Below are positions 8,524 through 18,843 of a stretch of 64,000 nt of DNA, one piece after another. Below the pieces are notes generated by a model. The model did no database searches, was not told where the DNA came from, and saw nothing but the letters and a program-made list of their open reading frames with translations. Origin of the DNA: Borrelia puertoricensis (lineage in GTDB: Bacteria; Spirochaetota; Spirochaetia; Borreliales; Borreliaceae); assembly GCF_023035875.1 (NCBI RefSeq), contig NZ_CP075379.1, positions 186,001 to 250,000 of the forward strand, given 5' to 3'. Every line of letters starts with the position of its first letter. Position 1 is the first letter of the stretch. The translations under genes were made by a program, and so were the position numbers.

Positions 8524-10510
8524 AATTGCATACTTACTTAAAATAAATGATATTGATAAACTAAAAAACATTTTTAGAAAAACTGTCAATAATATCTATC
8601 AAGATGAGATTCAAAAAAAATTAATATTTAAAGCTCTTGAAATATCAGAACAATTACACTATGGACAATATAGAGAAAGTAAAGAACCATATGTCATACA
8701 TCCAATAATGGTTTCACTATTTCTTATAAAATTTCAACTAGACTTTAAAACAATAATAGCTGGGCTACTACACGATGTTCTTGAAGACACAAGTGTTAAA
8801 AAGGAAGAAATAATTAAAGAATTTGATCAAGAAATTTTAAGTCTAATTGATGGGGTAACCAAAATTCACGACCTACACAATAAAACAAGAGCAATCAAAG
8901 AAGCAAATACCATTTCAAAAATGTTTTTTGCAATGACTCATGATATTAGAATAATAATCATCAAGCTTGCAGACAAATTACATAATATGGCAACTCTTTC
9001 TCACTTACCTAAAAATAGGAGGGAGAGAATTGCAAAAGACTGTCTTGCTACTTATGTACCAATTGCAGAAAGACTTGGTATCTCATCACTTAAAATATAT
9101 CTTGAAGATTTATCATTAAAATATCTTCATCCAAAAGAATATAAAGAAATCAAAAATTTTTTATCCGCAACAAAAATAGAAAGAGAAAAAAAATTATATA
9201 AGGGAAAACTAATAATAGAGAAAGAACTTAAAAAAATTGGCATCGATGTCACAATCACAGTACGTTCAAAACACTTTTACTCAATATTTAGAAAAATGAA
9301 AACAAGAAATAATAATATTTCTCAAATCTTTGATACCCTGGGAATAAGAATAATTTGTAAACAACAAAAAGAATGCTATGAAATACTAGAAATTGTACAT
9401 AAAGTTTGGAAACCAATACCTGGAAGACTAAAAGATTACATAGCAATCCCTAAAGAAAACAAATACCAATCTCTACATACCACTGTAAGAATACCTGAAG
9501 ATAATCAATTGATAGAAATACAAATTAGAACAGAAGAAATGGATAAAATTGCTAAATATGGTGTTGCTGCTCACTGGCTTTACAAAGAACAAGTCGAATT
9601 AAAGGCTGATGATATATCATTTATCAACCGAATCAAAAAATGGCAACAAGAATCGGTTAACAAAAATCAATACTCAATGCATGACATACACAAAGAACTT
9701 TTAAACACATTTATATATGTCTATACACCAGAAGGAGAAATAGTAGAACTTCCATTTGGCTCAAACTCAATTGACTTCGCATACACAATACATACAGATA
9801 TTGGGGATCAAGCACTTTATGCAAAAATTAATGGTAAAATTAGCTCACTAACCAAACCATTAAAAAATGAACAAATTGTTGAAATATTTACCTCTCCAGA
9901 GGCAAAACCTGATGTAATTTGGCTTAACAGTGTTAGAACAAAAAAAGCACGCTCAAAAATTAGATCTTGGCTTAACAAAAATGACAATACAATATTTGTA
10001 GATAATAACATAATTGCATACCTTATTGGAGAAAATAAGGAACAAAAAAGACTCTTCAGCTTGTTTAAAGCTCTAACGAAATCCAAAATAAAAAGTATTA
10101 CAATAGCCTCTGATTGTAACCCACTAACAGGTGAAGATATCATTGGGATAATACAAAAAGATACAATAGTAGTTCACAAAGAACATTGTAGAGAAATTGC
10201 ACATCAGAAAAAAAGCCACCTTGTAGAAGTAGAATGGGAAGCAACACCAACAAGGAAAGTATATCATATCATAATATTCTTAAAAAATTTAAAAGATCTT
10301 TTTAATTATTTAGATAATCTTTTTACAACTTTCGACGTAAGACTTATTAGTGAAAAAATAGAAGACTGCGGAAATGGACATGGAATAATTAACATAATTA
10401 TCTCATCAAATGCAAAAAACGTATCAATGATTTTTACTTCACTTAAAGAAAATCCTAACGTTCTCCAAATAATGCAAGTAGAAGAAGACATAAAAAATTA
10501 TGATAATTAA
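8507..10510 (+). CDS. rel: bifunctional (p)ppGpp synthetase/hydrolase Rel
   Basis: This protein makes and degrades the alarmone (p)ppGpp in the cytoplasm. The hydrolase HD domain is intact: His65, His89-Asp90 in GLLHDVLEDT, and DKLHN at 156-160. The synthetase domain has GRLKDYIAIP at 306-315, YQSLHT at 320-325, EIQIRT at 337-342 and GVAAHW at 352-357. The RLKD motif marks the dual-function Rel type rather than the EXDD of RelA. A TGS domain (about 399-465) and a C-terminal ACT domain follow. The length of 667 aa fits the known single Borrelia Rel. AAGGA lies 7 bases before the ATG, inside prmC. Confidence 0.96.
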   Translation: MIQVYEIAYLLKINDIDKLKNIFRKTVNNIYQDEIQKKLIFKALEISEQLHYGQYRESKEPYVIHPIMVSLFLIKFQLDFKTIIAGLLHDVLEDTSVKKEEIIKEFDQEILSLIDGVTKIHDLHNKTRAIKEANTISKMFFAMTHDIRIIIIKLADKLHNMATLSHLPKNRRERIAKDCLATYVPIAERLGISSLKIYLEDLSLKYLHPKEYKEIKNFLSATKIEREKKLYKGKLIIEKELKKIGIDVTITVRSKHFYSIFRKMKTRNNNISQIFDTLGIRIICKQQKECYEILEIVHKVWKPIPGRLKDYIAIPKENKYQSLHTTVRIPEDNQLIEIQIRTEEMDKIAKYGVAAHWLYKEQVELKADDISFINRIKKWQQESVNKNQYSMHDIHKELLNTFIYVYTPEGEIVELPFGSNSIDFAYTIHTDIGDQALYAKINGKISSLTKPLKNEQIVEIFTSPEAKPDVIWLNSVRTKKARSKIRSWLNKNDNTIFVDNNIIAYLIGENKEQKRLFSLFKALTKSKIKSITIASDCNPLTGEDIIGIIQKDTIVVHKEHCREIAHQKKSHLVEVEWEATPTRKVYHIIIFLKNLKDLFNYLDNLFTTFDVRLISEKIEDCGNGHGIINIIISSNAKNVSMIFTSLKENPNVLQIMQVEEDIKNYDN

Positions 10511-12743
10511 GACATTACTCTTAATCCTAATACAAACATTTATTTTACATAAAATAATAAACGCAGACGAAATAGAACAATGTGGCAAACAAATAAGAAA
10601 ACATATCACAAAAATTAATGAACTAAACAGATCTTTAGAAAAGATAAAACGAATAGAAAATACCTATGATTACATAAAAAAATATTTTCTAGAAAATAAG
10701 ATTTACCACAAAGAACACTCACTCCAAGAAATTGGATTTATTGGATACTCCCAAAAAACAATTCACGTGAAAATAAAAGGCACAGAAAAAATTAACTATA
10801 ATATCATTGTCCCAATAGAAGCACAATATGCTCTAAAAAACAACTTAGCAATTGCTATTGTAATAACACTAATAAATAATTTCAAGAACAAAGAGATAAA
10901 GAATAACCTAAACATTTATTTTATAGAAGACGACTCACATAAACAAATATCAACAATAAGCAGTAGATTGTTATTAAATAATAATGCACTTGACAAAAAT
11001 ATAAACACAATATATTTGATGCTAAATGAAGACAAAGAAAATAACCTAATAGAGTTTAAAAATCAATCAAACATAATAAATTCAAAAACAAGTCTAAGTT
11101 TTTTAGAAAATTTTATAAAAACATTTGAAAATAATAAAGTAAACTTTAACGTATCAAAAATAAATGACAAACATATCAATGGAATATACAATTTGTATTT
11201 AAAAGAAGAAATTCCAATTTTAATAATAAGCAACAATAAAGAATACTCACTCTTAAAACATGTAAAAAATAATAATCTTTGTGACATTTATAAATCAATT
11301 GAAGAGACAGTCAAAACTAAAAAAAATAATCAAAGTGAAAATGAACTACACTATATCATTATAAATATGCCATTTAAAAAGTGGATAATCAATGAAAATA
11401 CACTTATTATAATAATATATGCTATTTGCAATTTCATTATATTAGTGTTCATTACAAAATTTAAAAAAACTAGTATCATACTTAGAAAAACGAAAGAAAA
11501 TTACCATAAAATCATAAAACTATTTTTCATATTATTCCTAAGTACATATATCTCTACTCTAATCACAAATAAAATGTTAACAGCATATGAAAATTTCATA
11601 GACTATAAGATTATAAATCCAATATATCTAGTAAATTTTTTTCTAACATTATTTAACTTCAATCTTATATCTTATTTCACATATAACTTTAAAATACATT
11701 TAAGCCTTAAAGAACTTAAATATTTAGCAATATCAATCTCTATAATTGAACTTATCATAATGTTATATATCAAAATAGAATTTATTTTAATCATAATTTT
11801 AAAAAATATACTAATATTAAGCATTCCTAACAAGACAAAAATTCTAAAAAAGATAGTAATAATGCTTATTTGGATAACAAATCTCATACTAATAACGTCA
11901 ATACAAACAACCTTAATGACGACAAAACCAGTTGCACTAAGCTATTTCATATCAATTTCACTTTTCTCTGCAATACTTACCAACATCGTAGAACATTTAA
12001 AATATAAAACTGAGACAATAAGACAAGAATTTACAAAATTTGAAAAGATTGAATCTATCATTTTTTTTCTAATAAGCGCCATTACCATAATATCACACGA
12101 TATAGAAAAAATTTCAACAATAAAAATAGATCAAATAATAAGCTTTCCAGAAAAAACTAACAAAATTAGAGTAGAATACCTACAAGACAACAGAAATACA
12201 ATTCAAATTTCAACAAAAGATTTTAATTTAAGCTTAGAAAAAAATAAAAAATACACAGAAAAGGAAATTCAAACACAAGAAAACTTAATAGATTTATTTT
12301 TTCAAAAAATAGATATAGCTGAGAGAACTATCTATGACATTAAAATTACCACAAATAAGGTTACAAAACAAATTAATCTATTTTTAAAAAATGCATCTGA
12401 ACTTATCATATACCAAAGCAATACACCATATAAAATAGCATCCAACAATATAATATTTACAATAAACAATATTAAATCAAATACAACAAATATAACTTTT
12501 ACGGTTAAATCTCAAGAAAAAATTAAATATGATGTTTTTGCTTACTCTGACATCAATAAAAACTACGTCAAAATATACGATCAAAAAACCAAAAAAGAAG
12601 TTAAAAACATTAATATAGACTATTCATACACAATAAAGTATTCTGGAATACTTCCAAAATCTGCAAAATACAATCAAAATCCCTTTTTTAAACTTCAAAA
12701 TGACAAAGAAATTGAAAATTTAAAAAATTTGAAACTAAATTAG
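10500..12743 (+). CDS. large membrane protein, possibly a degenerate M28-like domain
   Basis: The 747-aa protein has a signal or anchor at 1-22, an extracytoplasmic domain to about residue 295, eight or so membrane helices between about 300 and 540, and a lysine-rich C-terminal domain of about 190 residues. The first domain has the order of strands and helix seen in M28 aminopeptidases (NIIVPI..., a helix, then NIYFIEDD), but I see no metal ligands in the expected places. That link is therefore a weak inference. The start overlaps the end of rel by 11 bases. The stop overlaps the convergent ddl gene by 4 bases. Codon use is like its neighbours. Confidence 0.7.
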   Translation: MIIKTLLLILIQTFILHKIINADEIEQCGKQIRKHITKINELNRSLEKIKRIENTYDYIKKYFLENKIYHKEHSLQEIGFIGYSQKTIHVKIKGTEKINYNIIVPIEAQYALKNNLAIAIVITLINNFKNKEIKNNLNIYFIEDDSHKQISTISSRLLLNNNALDKNINTIYLMLNEDKENNLIEFKNQSNIINSKTSLSFLENFIKTFENNKVNFNVSKINDKHINGIYNLYLKEEIPILIISNNKEYSLLKHVKNNNLCDIYKSIEETVKTKKNNQSENELHYIIINMPFKKWIINENTLIIIIYAICNFIILVFITKFKKTSIILRKTKENYHKIIKLFFILFLSTYISTLITNKMLTAYENFIDYKIINPIYLVNFFLTLFNFNLISYFTYNFKIHLSLKELKYLAISISIIELIIMLYIKIEFILIIILKNILILSIPNKTKILKKIVIMLIWITNLILITSIQTTLMTTKPVALSYFISISLFSAILTNIVEHLKYKTETIRQEFTKFEKIESIIFFLISAITIISHDIEKISTIKIDQIISFPEKTNKIRVEYLQDNRNTIQISTKDFNLSLEKNKKYTEKEIQTQENLIDLFFQKIDIAERTIYDIKITTNKVTKQINLFLKNASELIIYQSNTPYKIASNNIIFTINNIKSNTTNITFTVKSQEKIKYDVFAYSDINKNYVKIYDQKTKKEVKNINIDYSYTIKYSGILPKSAKYNQNPFFKLQNDKEIENLKNLKLN

Positions 12744-13837
12744 TTTTCCAGACGGTTAAAATCAATCCTCTCCTTCCTCTTTGCATAACTTTGAAAAGCT
12801 AAAGCTATCAATTTATCAATCAAAGCTCCATAATCAAGACCATCATGTTCACACATCTTAGAAAACATAGAAATATCTGTAAATCCTGGAATTGTATTTA
12901 TTTCATTAACATAAACTAAGTCAGTATCTTTTTCTATCAAAAAATCAATCCTTGCCATACCCCTAAGCTCCAAACATTTATAAGTAAAAAATGCATATTC
13001 TTTAATGTCTAACAAATGTTTGGTATCAAGATGAGCAGGAATATTAAAGACAACTGAGTTACCAGGAGCAGTGGAATATTTAGCATCATAATCATAAAAT
13101 ACAAAATCCCGTATAATAATTTCACCAGGAGTAAATATTTTAATCTGCTCATTTCCAATAACAGCACATTCAATCTCCTTTGCCTTCATAAACTTCTCTA
13201 TAACAACTGTTAAATCATATACAAAAGCCTCTTCAATACATTTTTCAATCTGAGTATCATTATATGCAATACTTATTCCAATTGAAGAACCTAGCATAGC
13301 TGGTTTAACAATGACAGGATAATCTAAACTTTGCTTTATGTCTTTTTTGATGCCCTCTTTATCTAAAAGATAATCATATTTCTTAAACCCAATAAAGGGC
13401 ACTAAAGGAATATTAAAACTTTTAAGCAAAAGCTTACAGAAATACTTATTAATAGAAATAGCACTTCCTAAAATTCCAGAACCAACACAAGGAATATCCA
13501 TAATTTTTAAAAATCCCTGAATAGCACCATCTTCACCTGTTCTCCCATGAACAATAGGAAACACAACATCAATTTTAAGATCCTTATTATTCATAAATAT
13601 TCCATAACCAGGAATTAAACTAATAATAGCAGAACTATCTTTTTTAATTAATTTAGGATCATCGGGAACAGAATCTAATAAGTACCAAATCCCAGTAATT
13701 TTATCAATAAAACTTGGAAACACATTATATTTATCAAGCTTCATAAGAGCTGAATAAATTCCACAAGCAGATCTAAGAGAAATTTCATGCTCGAAAGAAA
13801 CTCCTCCAAATATTAACATAAGATTTTTTTTCATCAA
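12740..13837 (-). CDS. ddl: D-alanine--D-alanine ligase
   Basis: Ddl joins two D-alanines for the peptidoglycan stem peptide using ATP. The 365-aa product has the N-terminal FGGVSFEHEISLRSA signature, HGRTGEDGAIQG near residue 94, the ATP-grasp segment PVIVKPAMLGSSIGIS, and C-terminal ARIDFLIE with NEINTIPGFT, where the magnesium ligands lie. It follows murE by one base in the same direction, so the two cell-wall genes form an operon. Its 3' end overlaps the convergent membrane-protein gene by 4 bases. Confidence 0.95.
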   Translation of the reverse strand: MMKKNLMLIFGGVSFEHEISLRSACGIYSALMKLDKYNVFPSFIDKITGIWYLLDSVPDDPKLIKKDSSAIISLIPGYGIFMNNKDLKIDVVFPIVHGRTGEDGAIQGFLKIMDIPCVGSGILGSAISINKYFCKLLLKSFNIPLVPFIGFKKYDYLLDKEGIKKDIKQSLDYPVIVKPAMLGSSIGISIAYNDTQIEKCIEEAFVYDLTVVIEKFMKAKEIECAVIGNEQIKIFTPGEIIIRDFVFYDYDAKYSTAPGNSVVFNIPAHLDTKHLLDIKEYAFFTYKCLELRGMARIDFLIEKDTDLVYVNEINTIPGFTDISMFSKMCEHDGLDYGALIDKLIALAFQSYAKRKERIDFNRLEN

Positions 13838-13838
13838 A

Positions 13839-15359
13839 TCAACTCCTATTTCTCGAAATTATATCTTTAACAACAGCTTGCTCATCCCAAAATATACTTC
13901 GATCTTTATATATTATTGAGTTTTCATGCCCCTTTCCAAGAGTAACCACCAAATCGTCAGTATGTGCAATATTTATTGCCTTTTCAATTGCACTTTTTCG
14001 ATCAGGAATAAAAAATAAATCTTTATTTAAAGTCTTTCCTGAAATTCCTTCCGCAATATCTCCAATTATTTGCATACTATCCTCACCTCTTGGATCTTCA
14101 TCACAAAGTATTATTATATCTGAATATCTATCTGCTATTTCTCCTTGCAACTTTCTCTTAAGAAGATCTCTCTCTCCAGCAGAACCAAAAACAGAAATCA
14201 ATCTATTTTTTGAAAGTCTTTTAAAGACAGGAAAAATTTTAAGAAAAGCTCCGGGTGTATGCGCATAATCAATAATTAAAGAAAAATCCTGCCCAAAATC
14301 AACACTTTGCATTCGTCCAAAAAGACCCTCAATATTTACAAGCTTATCAATAAGTTCTGACACATCAACGTTAATAACTTGACTAACAACAATTAAAGCA
14401 GCCATAACATTTTCAACATTGAAACTGCCAGTCAAATTAACTCTAGCATCATATTTAACATTCTTATGATAAAACTCAAATTCAGTAAAACCCATTTGTT
14501 CATTAATCTTACTTACAAAAAAATCAGCATTTTTATTCTCTAAACTATACGTATAAGCCCTATTAATAGTATCTAAAAAGGTAGAAAAATTTTTATCATC
14601 CATATTGACAATACCAAAACCACCATTCGCATCTGCAGAAGAGAAAAGATTAAGTTTAGCATCTAAATAATGCTGCATAGTACCATGAAATTCAAGATGT
14701 TCATGACTAACATTAGTTAAAACAGCAACAGAGTACGCAATATCAATTAGTCTTGATGTTCTAACATCAAGGCCATGCGAAGTCGATTCAACAATAGCAT
14801 ATTCAACATTATTTTTTACCATTTTACTAAGAACTAAATGAATTTCTGTTGACTCTGGAGTCGACTGCCTATAAGGATTCTTAACTAGAGTTCCACTTCC
14901 ATCTTCAAAGAATACCGTTGAAATAAAACCAACTTTCACACCCATAGATTTTAATAGAGTATAGATATAAAAACAAACAGAACTTTTACCATCAGTTCCT
15001 GTAACGCCAATAATCTTAAGATTTTTTGAAGGTTCATTATAAAAAATATGAGCAAATCTTGACATAAATTTTTTTATATTACAAGAATCAATTTTAATAT
15101 ATGTCACATTGGGATCATAAAAATCAATATCATTAGTATGCACAATAACATTACTACCTCGTTCAATTGCCGAATTGATAAATTTTTGACCATCAAAATG
15201 AAGTCCTGGAAGAGCAAAAAATACAAAATGAGATAAAACACATCTTGAATCATATGTAAGACCCAAAATTTCTACTTCACAGGACCCTTTAATTTCCTTT
15301 ACAAAATCCTTATCTAACTTAGATAAAACATTATTAAGCATTTTTTTATTCATATTCAT
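13839..15359 (-). CDS. murE: UDP-MurNAc-tripeptide ligase MurE
   Basis: MurE adds the third residue of the peptidoglycan stem. The 506-aa product has the three Mur-ligase domains, with the ATP loop GVTGTDGKSS at 118-127, TSHGL (near 193) and the C-terminal GSAGERD region. The residue-selecting motif reads DEDPR at about 420-424 instead of the DNPR of enzymes using meso-diaminopimelate. Borrelia peptidoglycan is known to contain L-ornithine, so the substrate is probably ornithine; that step is inference. Three near N-terminal ATGs (codons 1, 3 and 7) leave the exact start open. Confidence 0.93.
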   Translation of the reverse strand: MNMNKKMLNNVLSKLDKDFVKEIKGSCEVEILGLTYDSRCVLSHFVFFALPGLHFDGQKFINSAIERGSNVIVHTNDIDFYDPNVTYIKIDSCNIKKFMSRFAHIFYNEPSKNLKIIGVTGTDGKSSVCFYIYTLLKSMGVKVGFISTVFFEDGSGTLVKNPYRQSTPESTEIHLVLSKMVKNNVEYAIVESTSHGLDVRTSRLIDIAYSVAVLTNVSHEHLEFHGTMQHYLDAKLNLFSSADANGGFGIVNMDDKNFSTFLDTINRAYTYSLENKNADFFVSKINEQMGFTEFEFYHKNVKYDARVNLTGSFNVENVMAALIVVSQVINVDVSELIDKLVNIEGLFGRMQSVDFGQDFSLIIDYAHTPGAFLKIFPVFKRLSKNRLISVFGSAGERDLLKRKLQGEIADRYSDIIILCDEDPRGEDSMQIIGDIAEGISGKTLNKDLFFIPDRKSAIEKAINIAHTDDLVVTLGKGHENSIIYKDRSIFWDEQAVVKDIISRNRS

Positions 15360-15500
15360 AAATATTACAAAAATAAAAATTATTTTTATAGAAAAACATA
15401 TAAAGAAAATATTTAAAAAAGTTCAATCACAATAATTCAATCATAAAAGATACTGTTTACAATTTAAATATTTTTTAATAAACTAACTAATGTTCAAAAT

Positions 15501-15573
15501 GGCGCCGTACCCAAGTGGCTAAGGGAGAAGTCTGCAAAACTTTGATTCGCCGGTTCGATTCCGGTCGGCGCCT
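15501..15573 (+). tRNA. tRNA-Cys (GCA)
   Basis: A full cloverleaf is visible. GGCGCCG pairs with CGGCGCC, the D arm contains AAGTGGCTAAGGG, the anticodon loop is CTGCAAA with anticodon GCA, and the T loop is GGTTCGATTCC. The discriminator base is U, as usual for tRNA-Cys. The 3' CCA is not encoded. Confidence 0.95.
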
Positions 15574-15665
15574 TGTAATCCTTAAGTAAAAAGCCAATGC
15601 AATTTTTTTTACAAAGACAAATAAAACTAAAGAAAATGCTTTGAAGATAAATTAAAATAATACTT

Positions 15666-16907
15666 ATGTTAGAATTAACAATTATATTAATATTCATAAT
15701 ATTATCGGCAATTTTTTCAGCATCAGAGACAGCCTACACATCATTAAGCCTAATTCAACTCCAAGACATAAAGAAAAAAGGCAAATTAGGAATAATAGTA
15801 TACAACTTAGCACAAAATCCATCAAAGCTTGTAACGACAATTCTAATTGGGAATAATATTGCCAACATAACAGCAAGCGCCCTTACAACAAAATTGGTCC
15901 TCGACAAATATGGAAACAATGCACTTGCTTTATCAACTGGAATCATAACAATAATAGTGCTTATATGCTCAGAAATATTCCCTAAACAGATTGCAATTCT
16001 AAATAATGAGAGCATAGTTTTATCAACCTCAATCTTACTCAAAATATTAACAATCTTATTCACACCAGCAATATATGTAATTAATGGAATAGTTAAAATT
16101 TTACTAAGTCTATGTAAAATAAAAGCAAGTCAAAAAATGACTAAAGATAGCATTAAAAACATGTTATTTTTGGCCGAAAAATTAGGAATTTTAGAAAATG
16201 ATGACAGAATATTCATGCAAAAAATGCTAAACATAGGAGAAGTTAGGGCTTCTGAGATTATGACACACCGAACAGAAGTATTCTCACTCTCAAGCACATC
16301 ACAATTAAAAGATAAGATCAAACTAATTAAAAAAGAAGGATATTCCAGAATTCCTGTATATAAAGGCCAAAATAGAGAACAAATAATAGGAATTTTAATA
16401 ACTAAAGACCTAATTGAAATAAGTAAAAAAAAACTTGAACAAAACATTATTAAATTTGTAAAACCTGCCGTTTTTGTACAACAAAACAAAAGGATAAAAG
16501 ATATACTAGATATCATGAGACAAAAACAAAAAATAATGGCCATCGTTATCGACGAGTATGGAGGATTTGCAGGAATACTTACAATAGAAGACATAGTAGA
16601 GAAAATCTTTGGTGCAATATTTGATGAATATGATTTTGAAGAACAGAAACAACTAATTACTAAAAAAAATGAAAATATCTACCTAATATCGGGCGAGACT
16701 ACATTTGATGAGATTGAAGAAACAATTGGAATAAAAATTCAACACAAAGATTATATAAACACAATTGGAGGATACATAATGGATTTACTTGATAAAATAC
16801 CCACGGGAGGAGAACAGGTTAGCACAGAACATGGAAAATATTTAATAGAGGAAATCCAGAATCATAAAATAAAAAAAATAACATTTACAAAACTTGAAAA
16901 GGAGTAA
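15666..16907 (+). CDS. TlyC/CorC-type CNNM-CBS membrane protein
   Basis: The 413-aa product has an N-terminal CNNM (DUF21) membrane domain with four hydrophobic segments (about 1-25, 55-80, 88-108 and 115-145) and the SASETAYTSLS motif after the first. Two CBS domains follow (about 195-315, with GYSRIPVY and IDEYGGFAGILTIEDI), then a CorC/HlyC C-terminal domain (about 330-410). Relatives transport or regulate magnesium and cobalt. The older name haemolysin is not supported by the domains. It lies 25 bases before hflK and probably shares its transcript. Confidence 0.88.
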   Translation: MLELTIILIFIILSAIFSASETAYTSLSLIQLQDIKKKGKLGIIVYNLAQNPSKLVTTILIGNNIANITASALTTKLVLDKYGNNALALSTGIITIIVLICSEIFPKQIAILNNESIVLSTSILLKILTILFTPAIYVINGIVKILLSLCKIKASQKMTKDSIKNMLFLAEKLGILENDDRIFMQKMLNIGEVRASEIMTHRTEVFSLSSTSQLKDKIKLIKKEGYSRIPVYKGQNREQIIGILITKDLIEISKKKLEQNIIKFVKPAVFVQQNKRIKDILDIMRQKQKIMAIVIDEYGGFAGILTIEDIVEKIFGAIFDEYDFEEQKQLITKKNENIYLISGETTFDEIEETIGIKIQHKDYINTIGGYIMDLLDKIPTGGEQVSTEHGKYLIEEIQNHKIKKITFTKLEKE

Positions 16908-16932
16908 AAATGTATAACAAAAAGGAGACAAA

Positions 16933-17865
16933 ATGTTAAATGATATCTTAAAATTTTTCAACAAAACATATGAATATATGATAATTCTAATTGTATTAGT
17001 AATCGCATTACTAATAACCATTGCAAATATTTTTGTGGTGGGACCATCTGATGAAGCTATAGTTCTTCGTCTTGGCAAGTTAAATAGAATACTCGAACCA
17101 GGCATACATATAAAAATTCCATTAATTGAAGAAAAATTAATTGTACCAGTAAAGATCGTACAAGAAGTTAAATTTGGTTTTAATACAAATAATAACACAG
17201 GACTTAACTTGAACGAAGATGACGGAATCATTATTACTGGTGACTTAAATATAATTAAGGTTGAATGGTTAGTACAATATAAAATCAGTGATCCATATTC
17301 TTTTATGTTCAAAGTAGAAGATCCTGCAAAAACTATAACAGACATTGCAAAATCATCAATGAACAGATTAATTGGGGACAATACTATTTTTGAAATAATT
17401 AATGATAATAGAGTTGGTGTCACAGAAGGAGTAAAAGCCTCTATGAATGAAATCATAAAAACATATGATTTAGGAATTGATATTGTTCAAGTACAAATCC
17501 GAAATGCTATGCCACCAAAAGGAAAAGTTTATGAGGCATTTGAAGATGTTAATATCGCAATTCAGGATAAAAATAAATTCATTAACGAGGGAAGAAAAAA
17601 ATTCAATCAAATAATCCCAAAAATCAGAGGAGAAGCCCTCAAACTGATAGAAGAAGCCAAGGGATATAAGGAAAACAGAATAAATACCGCATTAGCTGAG
17701 ACCGCCATTTTTAATGCAATCCTAAATGCATACATTAAAGATCCAGAAATTACAAGAGAGAGAATCTACAACGAAGCAATGAAGGAAATCCTTGAGAGTA
17801 AAGACAACATTGAAATAATTGACAAAAACTTAAATAATTTTCTCCCATTTAAGGAGGTTAAATAA
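16933..17865 (+). CDS. hflK: HflK, SPFH-domain protease regulator
   Basis: HflK is a membrane SPFH (band 7) protein that with HflC forms a cage around FtsH. The 310-aa product has one N-terminal membrane segment (about 15-38), followed by VGPSDEAIVLRLGK and the SPFH domain, then a charged helical tail. It lacks the long glycine-rich N-terminal segment of the E. coli protein. GGAG lies 8 bases before the ATG, which overlaps a tiny upstream ORF of 9 codons (MYNKKETKC). hflC begins one base after its stop. Confidence 0.9.
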   Translation: MLNDILKFFNKTYEYMIILIVLVIALLITIANIFVVGPSDEAIVLRLGKLNRILEPGIHIKIPLIEEKLIVPVKIVQEVKFGFNTNNNTGLNLNEDDGIIITGDLNIIKVEWLVQYKISDPYSFMFKVEDPAKTITDIAKSSMNRLIGDNTIFEIINDNRVGVTEGVKASMNEIIKTYDLGIDIVQVQIRNAMPPKGKVYEAFEDVNIAIQDKNKFINEGRKKFNQIIPKIRGEALKLIEEAKGYKENRINTALAETAIFNAILNAYIKDPEITRERIYNEAMKEILESKDNIEIIDKNLNNFLPFKEVK

Positions 17866-17866
17866 A

Positions 17867-18838
17867 ATGAAATATATACTAAAATTTTTATTCTCTATTG
17901 CCAAGATTTTAGCTTTTACATTAATATTTAGCTTAATATCGTTAGCTATAATGCAACCCCTCTATATTTTAAAAGAAAATGAAATTTCAATCACCACAAG
18001 ACTTGGTAAAATTGAAAGAACTGAAAATAAAGCAGGACTTAAATATAAAATTCCATTTATTGAAAATGTACAAATATTTCCCAAAAATATACTTAGATGG
18101 GATGGAGAACCTCAAAGGATTCCAACAGGAGGAGAAGAAAAACAATTAATCTGGATAGATACAACTGCTAGGTGGAAAATTGTCGACATTAATCAATTCT
18201 ATACAGCAATTAAAACAATGAATAGAGCTTCTACAATAATTAATGCAGCTATTGAACCTGCAGTCAGAGGTGTTATTGCCAAGTATCCTTTGCTTGAAAT
18301 TATCAGAAGTTCAAATGATCCAATTCAACGTCTATCTGATGGGGTTTTAACACCACAAGAAATTACAGATAACACAACTTACAAGATCACAAAAGGTCGC
18401 AAAATAATTGAAAATGAAATAATTGAAGTTTCTAACAAAAATACAAAAGACATTGGTATTGAAATTGTTGACGTTCTTATTAGAAAAATTGGTTATGATC
18501 CAAGTTTAATTGATTCTGTACATAACAGAATGATTTCAGAAAGACAACAAATTGCAGAAGAACAAAGAAGTACAGGAATTGCTGAACAAACGGAAATCCT
18601 TGGTAGCATTGAAAAAGAAAAGCTAAAATTATTAAGTGAGGCAAAAGCTGAAGCAGCTAAAATTAAAGCTGAAGGGGATCATGAGGCTGCACAAATCTAT
18701 GCAAAGGCTTATAGCAAAAACATTGAATTTTACAAATTTTGGCAAGCACTAGAGAGTTACAAAACAACACTCAAAGACAAACGAAAAATATTCTCAACAA
18801 ATATGGATTTTTTCAGATACTTACATAATAAAAAATAA
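17867..18838 (+). CDS. hflC: HflC, SPFH-domain protease regulator
   Basis: HflC is the partner of HflK in the FtsH-modulating complex on the outer face of the inner membrane. The 323-aa product has an N-terminal membrane segment (about 10-35), the SPFH opening LKENEISITTRLGKIER, and a C-terminal coiled coil rich in A/E/K (SEAKAEAAKIKAEGDHEAAQ falls near 260-280). It starts one base after hflK with GGAGG overlapping the hflK end. A long hairpin follows its stop codon. Confidence 0.93.
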   Translation: MKYILKFLFSIAKILAFTLIFSLISLAIMQPLYILKENEISITTRLGKIERTENKAGLKYKIPFIENVQIFPKNILRWDGEPQRIPTGGEEKQLIWIDTTARWKIVDINQFYTAIKTMNRASTIINAAIEPAVRGVIAKYPLLEIIRSSNDPIQRLSDGVLTPQEITDNTTYKITKGRKIIENEIIEVSNKNTKDIGIEIVDVLIRKIGYDPSLIDSVHNRMISERQQIAEEQRSTGIAEQTEILGSIEKEKLKLLSEAKAEAAKIKAEGDHEAAQIYAKAYSKNIEFYKFWQALESYKTTLKDKRKIFSTNMDFFRYLHNKK

Positions 18839-18843
18839 ATTAT

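Noticed and set aside
15494..15697. Minus-strand ORF over the tRNA-Cys gene
   Set aside because: It reads through the cloverleaf on the opposite strand and has no family or start signal.
15666..16907. Haemolysin role for the TlyC-like gene
   Set aside because: The CNNM, CBS and CorC domains point to ion transport or its control. The toxin name is historical.
16842..17456. 204-codon minus-strand frame opposite hflK
   Set aside because: It runs across the end of the TlyC-like gene and hflK, both clear families. It is a shadow of A/T-rich coding.
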